Below, in pieces: positions 6,638 through 13,551 of a DNA stretch of 27,389 nt. The translations under genes were made by a program, and so were the position numbers. The notes under the pieces were generated by a model. The model was not told the DNA's origin and did no database searches. It saw only the letters and a list, made by a program, of their open reading frames with translations. This DNA is from a virus. The number at the start of each line of letters is the position of its first letter. Position 1 is the stretch's first letter. Where the stretch lies: the IMG/VR virus record IMGVR_UViG_3300010885_008179, positions 1 to 27,389 of that record; one strand, given 5' to 3'.

Positions 6638-8900
6638 AAATGGCCAAATAGTTTGCTGCTGGGGTGCTTCGTTGTTCTGTGTTCTGCACGTAGACTCTGA
6701 TCCTATCACCGAGATAGGAATATGTACATCTCATTGAGTCGTCGCCGTTTACACCGCCTGCATAATGAATCACATGGATAGACGGTATAAATGCTACAAT
6801 ATTTGCCATGCTTTTTCCTGATGGGGGGAATACATCAAAAAAGTTTGCGCCATCGTTGAATGATCCAACTTGATTGGTGTATCCCGATGTGCTGTATTGT
6901 GCTCCGCTGACAATAGTATACTGCGGTAATCTGCTGTCTACATAGGTTTTGGTAGTGGCATGATTTGCATTTACAGGAGCTCCAACCAATGTTAGATATC
7001 CCGTCATAGTGCTGCCTGCCAGAGCCACTTTGGTAGCATCGGTGGCACTGACTGTTATATCTTGTGTGCCGTTAAATGATACACCGTTGATGGTTCTTGC
7101 AGTTTGTAATTGTGTTGCTGTGGCAGCATTGCCTGTAACTGCTCCTACGAGGTTAGCTGTGATCGTTCCTGCTGCAAAATTGCCGCTGGCGTCACGTGCT
7201 ACAACTTTACTAGCAGTATTAGTTGAGGTAGCATCCACTGAAATTGTTACCGGTACACCACCGTCGAATAAACTTAAACTACCACTAGTAGTGGTGTTTA
7301 TCATATTCAAATAACTACCTTTAGTTAGAGCTTCTTGAGCAATTGCCTGCCATGCTAGCCCGCCCGCCTGTGCAGTAAGCACAGTACCCGATGCCCCTAA
7401 TCCCAACATAGCAGTTGTACCAGCTGCTGATTGATAAGGAATAGCACCAAGGCCGCCACCTGGGAGATTTGTAGCTGTGGTTGCTAAGGTAGCTGTAGTG
7501 GCGTTCCCAAAAAAGTTGTTGGCATAAACACCGGCAAATTTGTATCCTGTTATACCAAGATTGGTTGAGTTGTCGCCTATTATAGCAGGAGCGTTCGGTC
7601 CACCAAGACCCAAGGAAGTCGCAGAATCAATAAAGTTAACATCCGGACCACTTGTGCCCATATCAAAATTCAAACGTCCTGTAGCAGATCTAATTGTTGG
7701 AGTACTAGAATCAACAAATAACCTAAGTTGATTTCCACTACCTACAAATATTCCGTTGTCGTTGACATTTAAAGAACTCAGTGTTCCTACCTGTGTCAAG
7801 CCACTCAGTGTCACAGAATTATTAATAGAATTTCCTGTTAATGTTTCTGCACTGGCCGGTACTATGATATTGTTAGATCCATCAAAATTTACACCGTTTA
7901 TGGTTCGTGCAGTAGCCAATCTTGTGGCAGATCCTGCATTCCCTGACAGTGTAGCCCCGATAAATTGAGTAGCCTGCACAGTATTAAATGTACTGATTCC
8001 TGTTGAAGCCGTAACATTGCCTGTGAGATCCCCGACAAATGTAGCTGTAATAGTACCTGCCGAAAATCCACCTTCTGAATTTCTTGCTACTATCTTGCCT
8101 AACACGTTAGAAGATGTTGCGTCAACACTCCATGTGGTCTCTGAATTGCCATTGAAATCAGCACCTGCAATATAAGTGCCTTTTTTCAATAAATTAGTGG
8201 TGTTAGCTGTTATTGTGATGTTTGATGAGGCGTTAAATGGTACACCATTAATCAATCTTGCAGTAGATAATTGATCTGCTGTGGCAGCATTTCCTGTAAT
8301 GCTACCGTTGATCTTAGCTGTAGCGGATAAATTAATTCCTACTTGTAAAGCATTACTGAATCCGGTAACTGAATTGCTGGGATTTATAAGAAATGCCGCA
8401 GCAGTACAGATAGCAAATATTGTACCGTTAGTTTCTAAAAAGATCACGGGCTGAGGATCACCTGCAGTGTCATCTAACGAGCCGGCCCTAGCTCTAGTAG
8501 ATCCAAATCCTTCCACAGCCTCAGGTCCTATAAATCTCCATTCTGCGCCAGTGTATACATATAATTGATTGATCGGAGTTTTTAACCACAGTGCTCCGGA
8601 GTTGGTGTTAGGCGGGGCAGATGCACTAACAGTCGCCGATCCTATCGGATTCCACTGTGTGCCATCATAGGCATATGCTGTGTCGTCTGTGGTATTGAAC
8701 CATATCTGTCCGGTCATCGGTCTCGAGGGAGGAGCTGTGTTGGCAAAGTTTTCTAATAGAAAAATAAAATTTTCATTTTGAGTTTCGCCATAGCCTACAT
8801 AGTTCCTGCCCACTAGGCCTAGACTGGTGGTGGTATCTAGGGTACCGTCATCAAGTACCACTAGTTGTTGTCCGTTAAACTTGTTAATTACATAGGCCAT
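6630..8900 (-). CDS. Long tail-fibre-like protein with internal repeats, 756 aa
   Basis: The longest of the four fibre-family proteins. Residues 1-127 are the shared module, with WFNTTDDTAYAYDG and LWLKTPINQLYVYTG as the two internal repeats. The stalk (about 200-620) contains three 'ATxLxTARxINGVxFxG' units near residues 205-230, 318-347 and 590-618. A further duplicated stretch, SVDATSSNVLGKIVARNSEG and SVDATSTNTASKVVARDASG, recurs about 300 residues apart; such repeats are common in trimeric phage fibre shafts. HATTKTYVDSRLPQY (about residue 650) marks the usual shaft-to-tip junction. The last 100 residues, rich in Y, F and G with IPSIHVIHYAGG and YLGDRIRVYV, form a unique tip and are the best candidate for receptor contact. 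AGGAG lies eight bases before ATG 8900. The adjacent downstream gene looks like its folding helper. No catalytic motif was seen. Confidence 0.88.
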   Translation of the reverse strand: MAYVINKFNGQQLVVLDDGTLDTTTSLGLVGRNYVGYGETQNENFIFLLENFANTAPPSRPMTGQIWFNTTDDTAYAYDGTQWNPIGSATVSASAPPNTNSGALWLKTPINQLYVYTGAEWRFIGPEAVEGFGSTRARAGSLDDTAGDPQPVIFLETNGTIFAICTAAAFLINPSNSVTGFSNALQVGINLSATAKINGSITGNAATADQLSTARLINGVPFNASSNITITANTTNLLKKGTYIAGADFNGNSETTWSVDATSSNVLGKIVARNSEGGFSAGTITATFVGDLTGNVTASTGISTFNTVQATQFIGATLSGNAGSATRLATARTINGVNFDGSNNIIVPASAETLTGNSINNSVTLSGLTQVGTLSSLNVNDNGIFVGSGNQLRLFVDSSTPTIRSATGRLNFDMGTSGPDVNFIDSATSLGLGGPNAPAIIGDNSTNLGITGYKFAGVYANNFFGNATTATLATTATNLPGGGLGAIPYQSAAGTTAMLGLGASGTVLTAQAGGLAWQAIAQEALTKGSYLNMINTTTSGSLSLFDGGVPVTISVDATSTNTASKVVARDASGNFAAGTITANLVGAVTGNAATATQLQTARTINGVSFNGTQDITVSATDATKVALAGSTMTGYLTLVGAPVNANHATTKTYVDSRLPQYTIVSGAQYSTSGYTNQVGSFNDGANFFDVFPPSGKSMANIVAFIPSIHVIHYAGGVNGDDSMRCTYSYLGDRIRVYVQNTEQRSTPAANYLAIWS
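7048..7137 (-). repeat. INGV shaft repeat, copy 3 in the 756-aa gene
   Basis: Encodes TATQLQTARTINGVSFNGTQ and flanking residues. It is preceded by the second copy of the SVDATS...VVAR segment, so the real duplication unit is longer than the INGV core. Confidence 0.75.
7860..7946 (-). repeat. INGV shaft repeat, copy 2 in the 756-aa gene
   Basis: Encodes GSATRLATARTINGVNFDGS and flanking residues. It is followed, in the direction of reading, by a shaft segment that is not repeated. Confidence 0.75.
8209..8298 (-). repeat. INGV shaft repeat, copy 1 in the 756-aa gene
   Basis: Encodes TADQLSTARLINGVPFNASS and flanking residues. It aligns in protein and partly in DNA with the copies at 7860-7946 and 7048-7137; the conserved core is 'QL-TARxINGVxF'. 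Confidence 0.75.
8520..8900 (-). repeat. Shared fibre N-terminal module, copy in the 756-aa gene
   Basis: Encodes residues 1-127 (NKFNGQQLVVLDDGTLDTTT, GRNYVGYGE, NENFIFLLENFANT and two W-x-x-T/Y-G repeats). It is most like the 607-aa copy, suggesting a recent duplication or gene conversion between these two. Confidence 0.85.
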
Positions 8901-8919
8901 TTATGCCGCTCCTGATTCA

Positions 8920-10734
8920 TTATGGTGGAAGTACTGTGTCTGACTGCCAGGCCCACACACTTCCTACTATTTGAAACAATTTGATAATTCTTGTTACAGA
9001 CACACCGGCTGCTGAGATAGTGGCTGTTGGAAAACTTATATTGGTAATTGCGAGACTCGAACTGCCGCTTAGATTGGTCAAGAATGGTGCTGTCGACAAT
9101 GCCGGCGGAAGTGAATTTATTTCTAGAGTCTGTGCGTTATTACTGATTAAACTGCATAGTAGTCTTGCATAAGTGCCTGCGCGATATTCGCTTACTGGAG
9201 CAAGATTATTTAATATGTTGGCAATTATATACGTATTCGATTTGCCATCAGACAGATCAATACTAAAAATCAATGGTCTAGATTCTATTCTGTTATCTGT
9301 ATATTCTTTAGTCGCAGCATCTTGAGCAGTGGTTGGATCAGCCATCCCGGTAATTTTTGGAGAACCTATCAATGCCACGTTACCTGTACCATCTGGTTCT
9401 AATTCAATATCCAAGTTGGTTGACACTGTAGAGATGCGATGATTTTCCAATCTCATTTGTGTGACTGGAGGTATTCCCGGGCCTACGTTTACTACGTTTT
9501 GTGTGCCGAAAGATGTAACACCGGGGATACTAGTAATTGCAGATCCTAAACTGTTTCCATCGATAACTTTAGTACCATTAATATATAATGCTTTTCCTGA
9601 TGCTAAATTCAATGTTTCAGAAATATCTAACCAGTTGCTAGCATTGCTATAAGCAATGATTTTATCAGTGGTACCTTTTATGATTATGCCTGCGCCGTCT
9701 GCTGTGCTATTAGTAGGACTGCCCACGTTAGCAATAACAATGTTTTTATCTTCTACTGTAAAAATGCTTGTGTTTAGTGTAGTAGTAGTTCCTTCGACTG
9801 TGAGATTTCCGTTTACTACTAAATCGCCGCCAACATTAACCGTACTAGTTGTTATGGTAGGATATAACCCAACAGTTCTTGCATTTGAATTTATTACTAA
9901 TGCTGCTTCTTGGGTGTCTGATCTGTTAACACTCAAGGTGATATTTTTATTACTCGATTCATTTGCTAAAGTTAAATCACCATTAGTAACAAACAACGAT
10001 CCGTTAATGGCTGACCCGAAGAGTAACCCATCGTCAACAGTAATTTGCAATTGTCCGTTAATTGCATTAGTTGTATCTGTACGAACATATGTGGTAGCAG
10101 GTGCACCGCCAAGACTGTCACTGTTGGTACAGGTTGCACGTATTTTAAAATTAGCCAATGTTCCTACGTTAAACCCAGGTGCAATGCTGCCTGTATATCC
10201 TGTAATAGCTATCTTTGGAGTGAAGCTATCTTTAGCAAATATGCCTAACAATATACCGTTGTTATACAAGCTGGTGATAACTCTAGTTTGGTTAAGAGTA
10301 TCTAGTATAGTATCAACTCTAAGTCCGCTTAGACTCTGCGAGCTGCTGTAGGCCGGAGCTAACAGTATTGCCGATGAGCCGTCGAAGAAAAATAATTGTT
10401 CGCCTACGTCGTCGTACCACAGATCACCTGTAGCCAACGTTGAAGGTTGGGTGCTGGATATTGTTGCAGAGCTAACCGGTACAAAACTAACACCGTTGTA
10501 CACTTTCAATTTTGACTCGCTCGAGTCAAACCATATTTGTCCTCTTAGAGGATGATCTGGTTGGGTTGTATCAGCAAAGTTTTCTAATATCTTGATTAGA
10601 TTTTCATTAAATATTTCTCCGAACCCACTGTAATTTTTACCAATTAACGTAATGTCTGTTGATCGATCATCAATTTGACCGTCAGCAACAGTAGCAACTA
10701 TGGTCCCGTCTGTTTTATTAATCTGATATGCCAT
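8920..10734 (-). CDS. Tail-fibre-like protein, 604 aa
   Basis: Residues 1-128 are the shared N-terminal module (NENLIKILENFADT, GQIWFDSSESKLKVYNG, GDLWYDDVGEQLFFFDG). Residues about 296-335 carry NLTVEGTTTTLNTSIFTVED followed by KNIVIANVG and TADGAGIII, a shaft sequence I recall from many marine T4-like fibres. The segment DAATKEYTDNRIESRPLIFS (about 468-487) is a typical shaft-to-tip junction. The C-terminal 115 residues (ending IIKLFQIVGSVWAWQSDTVL) form a distinct beta-rich tip, different from the tips of the other three fibres. It lies 13 bases after the 705-aa gene, with a weak CAGGT before ATG 10734, so its translation is probably helped by read-through ribosomes. No chaperone is directly adjacent; the 118-aa protein two genes on could serve both fibres. 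A virion fibre is the best reading; which appendage is unknown. Confidence 0.87.
   Translation of the reverse strand: MAYQINKTDGTIVATVADGQIDDRSTDITLIGKNYSGFGEIFNENLIKILENFADTTQPDHPLRGQIWFDSSESKLKVYNGVSFVPVSSATISSTQPSTLATGDLWYDDVGEQLFFFDGSSAILLAPAYSSSQSLSGLRVDTILDTLNQTRVITSLYNNGILLGIFAKDSFTPKIAITGYTGSIAPGFNVGTLANFKIRATCTNSDSLGGAPATTYVRTDTTNAINGQLQITVDDGLLFGSAINGSLFVTNGDLTLANESSNKNITLSVNRSDTQEAALVINSNARTVGLYPTITTSTVNVGGDLVVNGNLTVEGTTTTLNTSIFTVEDKNIVIANVGSPTNSTADGAGIIIKGTTDKIIAYSNASNWLDISETLNLASGKALYINGTKVIDGNSLGSAITSIPGVTSFGTQNVVNVGPGIPPVTQMRLENHRISTVSTNLDIELEPDGTGNVALIGSPKITGMADPTTAQDAATKEYTDNRIESRPLIFSIDLSDGKSNTYIIANILNNLAPVSEYRAGTYARLLCSLISNNAQTLEINSLPPALSTAPFLTNLSGSSSLAITNISFPTATISAAGVSVTRIIKLFQIVGSVWAWQSDTVLPP
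10351..10734 (-). repeat. Shared fibre N-terminal module, copy in the 604-aa gene
   Basis: Encodes residues 1-128. It is more diverged than the 607/756 pair but keeps GKNYSGFGE, NEN...ILENFA and both W-D/Y-G repeats in the same order. Confidence 0.83.
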
Positions 10735-10747
10735 GTTATTTTACCTG

Positions 10748-12865
10748 TTAGAATGCCGGTGGACCGGATCTGATTATAAAGTTCATTGATAGAAACGGAT
10801 TCATCAATCCCACAGCAGTTCCAAGAGTAACACCTCCTAGCTTTTTGACAGGACCGCTGTCTTTGAGATATTGTGCTTGCCCCGGTGCTGTGGGTCCTAG
10901 TCCAGATGTTGCCTCTGGATCGAGGGTGGTGCTTACTGCTATCGCATTGTAATTATTAGCAGCTGTTGATAAAGTATGACTGTGTTCTGGAAGATTGGCC
11001 AAAGTTAGTGCTACTGAGCTAAGGCCAGCTGCACCTCCTAAGATTGTGGCCTGCACGTCTGGAACACGACCTGCAGTTCCTCCGCCAGCATCTACATAAG
11101 GGCCTGCAGATGTAGGCACAGTTCCTGAATTATCCATGTTATCTTTACCTAGAGCAAATCTACCTCTAAGGTCGGGCAGTCTAAAAGTTCCCACACCTGT
11201 CAGGGCAGTAGCCCCATTAAATACAACTCCGATGACATCAAATAAATCACCGTATTTTGATCTTTCAATTTCTGAGCCATCACATAACAAATACCCATCA
11301 GGTGTTGTTCCGCCAGCATAAGGCAGTATTGCACCAATCGGTACAGCTAAGTCTCCCATGAATACTTCTCTAGTCTGTTTTAATAATCCTGAACTAGCCA
11401 ACGTACTTTCACTAGGTCTGTATGTTAATACAAAATCTCCCTTTTTACCTCGGTTAGGTGAGGGTTCGGATTTACCTGCTATGATGTTTGCAGTGAGGGT
11501 TGCATTAAAGATTTTTGTAGCAGCTCCTACCTGACCGTCAAACTGCACAGCAGGCGATATCACATCACCCGCTAGTTGAAAACTAGTCACTGTGCTTAGA
11601 GAAGTAGCGGTGTTGGCATTGCCGCTAATATTTCCTTCTAACACACCTTGTATAGTATCTGCTATAACGGTTTTAGCACGTACAGTATTAAATCTATTTA
11701 AAGTTGTACCTAAATCATAAGTGTTAGTAATTTTTGGTTGAATAGTATTAGTTTGTAGAATCCCAGTAACGTCTATTCCATCTCCCACTATTAGGTTTTT
11801 AGTAATAGCTGCACCACCTAAGGTTCGTATGCTACCATTATTCAAATTACTACTAGCTGTGGTATTATTAGATACGATTGTTCCAGTGAGTTTGAAATTA
11901 CCAATAACATCTAAAGATTCGGTTGGATTTTCTTGATTTATCCCTATAAGATTATCTATTACTCTAAGTATTGTTGCAGGAATTCCGTTTCTGTTAGTCT
12001 GTAAATCAAGAGAGCTACCTGCTGCAGAGTTATATATACTGTTTGCCGATTCAGTCGATAACAGTTTAAATGTTTCGTCAACTCCAATAGAAAGACCATT
12101 ATTGTTTTTTATTTTTATTTCATAATCGGTGGTGTTGATAGTATCTGATCTAAGAAATGTTCCTGCAGCTTTTTCTACGCCGCCCACTAATAACGCTTGA
12201 GCATTTTTAGCAGTACCGTTAAGTAATGGTAAAAATCCTCCTACGAAATTAGCAATTTCACTAGAGGTGTCAGGCGCACTGATGTTTATTCCTGACCTTA
12301 CTGTATCAAATCCAGATATCAAAGTTTTGGGAGTAAAGCTGTCTTTGCTTATGACAATTACAGGAATATCAGCAATATAGAATATCAATATAAATCTATC
12401 TACGTTGTCTGAGTCGGAAATTTTTTCTATAACCGGACCGTATCTCAGGCCGCCCACTGAACTTTCAACAGGGCCAACTAAAATCCATCGTGTGCCTGTG
12501 AATATACGCAGCTGTTGGTTTGTGGTATCTACCCAAAGTTCTCCGATCTTACTGTTTTCTACCGCAGGTTGGCTAACACCTTTTTGTATACCAGATGCTG
12601 CTTTCCATGCTGTGTTATCCCAGATCTTTAAAGTCTGTGTGCCACCTGTGCTGTCATACCATAGCTGGCCTTCTACTGGATTTACTGGTTGATCCGTAGA
12701 AGCAAAATTTTCCAGCAGTGATAAAAAGTTTTCTGCAATTATCTGGCCGTAGCCAGTGACGTTTCGGCCAGGAAATTTAAGACTAGTATCTGTACTAGAA
12801 GTATTATCAAATACCGTAATTGGGCTTTTGTTTTCGTTGTCTGTGAAATTAACTATGTATGGCAT
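10748..12865 (-). CDS. Tail-fibre-like protein with phage tail-collar domain, 705 aa
   Basis: Residues 1-134 are the most diverged copy of the shared fibre module (AENFLSLLENFAST, GQLWYDSTGGTQTLKIWD, GELWVDTTNQQLRIFTG). The shaft (about 140-500) includes GNFKLTGTIVSNN, TNTYDLGTTLNRFNTVRAKT and GNISGNANTATSL, all common fibre motifs. From residue 503 (MGDLAVPIGAILPYAGGTTP) the C-terminus matches the phage tail-collar family: DGYLLCDGSEIERSKYGDLF, FRLPDLRGRFALGKDNMD, NLPEHSHTL (622-630) and the terminal MNFIIRSG. In T4 the family is represented in the short tail fibre, where the domain lies at the receptor-binding end. GAGGT with a seven-base spacing precedes ATG 12865, which lies three bases after the previous stop. 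A short or side fibre of the baseplate is plausible; the receptor is unknown. Confidence 0.9.
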   Translation of the reverse strand: MPYIVNFTDNENKSPITVFDNTSSTDTSLKFPGRNVTGYGQIIAENFLSLLENFASTDQPVNPVEGQLWYDSTGGTQTLKIWDNTAWKAASGIQKGVSQPAVENSKIGELWVDTTNQQLRIFTGTRWILVGPVESSVGGLRYGPVIEKISDSDNVDRFILIFYIADIPVIVISKDSFTPKTLISGFDTVRSGINISAPDTSSEIANFVGGFLPLLNGTAKNAQALLVGGVEKAAGTFLRSDTINTTDYEIKIKNNNGLSIGVDETFKLLSTESANSIYNSAAGSSLDLQTNRNGIPATILRVIDNLIGINQENPTESLDVIGNFKLTGTIVSNNTTASSNLNNGSIRTLGGAAITKNLIVGDGIDVTGILQTNTIQPKITNTYDLGTTLNRFNTVRAKTVIADTIQGVLEGNISGNANTATSLSTVTSFQLAGDVISPAVQFDGQVGAATKIFNATLTANIIAGKSEPSPNRGKKGDFVLTYRPSESTLASSGLLKQTREVFMGDLAVPIGAILPYAGGTTPDGYLLCDGSEIERSKYGDLFDVIGVVFNGATALTGVGTFRLPDLRGRFALGKDNMDNSGTVPTSAGPYVDAGGGTAGRVPDVQATILGGAAGLSSVALTLANLPEHSHTLSTAANNYNAIAVSTTLDPEATSGLGPTAPGQAQYLKDSGPVKKLGGVTLGTAVGLMNPFLSMNFIIRSGPPAF
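12464..12865 (-). repeat. Shared fibre N-terminal module, copy in the 705-aa gene
   Basis: Encodes residues 1-134. It has extra residues in the first 40 positions but keeps TGYGQ, ENF..LLENFA and the two W-D/F-G repeats. It is the outlier of the four copies. Confidence 0.78.
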
Positions 12866-12867
12866 AA

Positions 12868-13518
12868 TTAGACCTCAGCAAAGCCGGTTAAACTCTGCAC
12901 ACGTATGGTGTAATCAATCTGCAGTAATCTATTCAAACTTTTTTGCACTGGATGAAATATAACGTGTGTCAGCAACTTCCCGTCTGATGTGTTTGGTCCA
13001 AGACCTTTTAATCCTAATTCATCAAATACAAATTCACCATTCATATCTACGCTGTTGTCAAAGGCTTCTTGATCTAACGGTTCACCATAATCTAACAAAC
13101 AGCTGATCAAAATATCACTGTAAGTAGCACCACTAATGTGTCTAATTTCCATCTTGTTTCTAATTGGATCTTGATTTTCAATGGCGTTTTGATCCACTAC
13201 TTTTTGGTAGGTTTGATTATATAGACTAGAATTTACTCCTACTGTGTTAGGTGTAAGATATGTAATAAGCCCTGTGGGATCTACTGTGGTTCCGCCTGTG
13301 CCAAAAATCATTTGATACACTGTACCGTAACCTTGATTACTTAGACTGTTGACCATGGCCACACTCATATTTTCGTAGTGAATAGCATTGCGTTTGTCCA
13401 CAAAAACTTCTTTAGTGTTAGGATCATGGATTTTTATATGTCCTTCAAAATGAAACCCGCCTGTTTCGTTAGGGCGAGTCTGAGGACTAACTTTTGGTTG
13501 ATCTTGATTATTTGGCAT
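12868..13518 (-). CDS. Conserved phage protein, probably structural, 216 aa
   Basis: I recall this protein type from marine T4-like phages but know no function for it. The N-terminus (MPNNQDQPKVSPQ) is disordered-looking. It is followed by a strand-rich stretch HFEGHIKIHDPNTKEVFVDK, then a helix with YENMSVAMVNSLSN. GYGTVYQMIFGTGGTTVDPTG, SGATYSDILISCLLDYGEPL and VIFHPVQKSLNRLLQIDYTI look like a beta-sandwich fold. I place the start at ATG 13518: ATGs at 13542 and 13539 also exist, and the frame is open to 13578, but the late-promoter octamer at 13544-13551 would start RNA near 13538, which leaves only 13518 with a leader and a GAAGAG site. The gene precedes the fibre genes and follows the giant gene, so a connector between the two is possible. 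No enzyme motif was seen. Confidence 0.82.
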   Translation of the reverse strand: MPNNQDQPKVSPQTRPNETGGFHFEGHIKIHDPNTKEVFVDKRNAIHYENMSVAMVNSLSNQGYGTVYQMIFGTGGTTVDPTGLITYLTPNTVGVNSSLYNQTYQKVVDQNAIENQDPIRNKMEIRHISGATYSDILISCLLDYGEPLDQEAFDNSVDMNGEFVFDELGLKGLGPNTSDGKLLTHVIFHPVQKSLNRLLQIDYTIRVQSLTGFAEV

Positions 13519-13530
13519 TTTGATCTCTTC
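13519..13530 (-). promoter_or_regulatory. Ribosome binding site supporting the start at 13518
   Basis: The minus strand reads GAAGAGATCAAA before ATG 13518. GAAGAG is a moderate Shine-Dalgarno match at a six-base spacing. The ATGs at 13542 and 13539 have no comparable site and lie at or before the predicted transcript start. Confidence 0.55.
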
Positions 13531-13543
13531 TTGTTCCATCATG

Positions 13544-13551
13544 TATTTATT
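13544..13551 (-). promoter_or_regulatory. Late promoter-like octamer AATAAATA overlapping a stop codon
   Basis: The minus strand reads GAATAAATAC. The TAA stop of the giant gene (13549-13547) lies inside the octamer. The octamer ends 25 bases before ATG 13518, close to the 27 and 22 bases seen at the other two sites, giving a leader of about 20 bases. It matches xATAAATA, the relaxed late consensus of marine T4-like phages. Confidence 0.6.

Noticed and set aside
6628-6639. TTG start at 6639 for the fibre chaperone
   Set aside because: ATG 6627 has GGAG at the right distance, and the TTG would add only four residues encoded within the ribosome site.
7009-7314. Plus-strand open frame of 101 codons opposite the 756-aa gene
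   Set aside because: Antisense shadow of repetitive Ala/Thr/Val fibre sequence, with no expression signals.
9656-10351. Plus-strand open frame of 231 codons opposite the 604-aa fibre gene
   Set aside because: It lies wholly antisense to a well-supported gene, and its hydrophobic, V/L/P-rich translation is what the antisense of Thr/Asn/Ile-rich fibre sequence gives. No promoter or convincing ribosome site was seen.
5856-12865. Diversity-generating retroelement acting on the fibre tips
   Set aside because: No reverse transcriptase, no template/variable repeat pair with adenine-biased changes and no matching tip ends were seen; the repeats present are ordinary shaft repeats and shared N-terminal modules.
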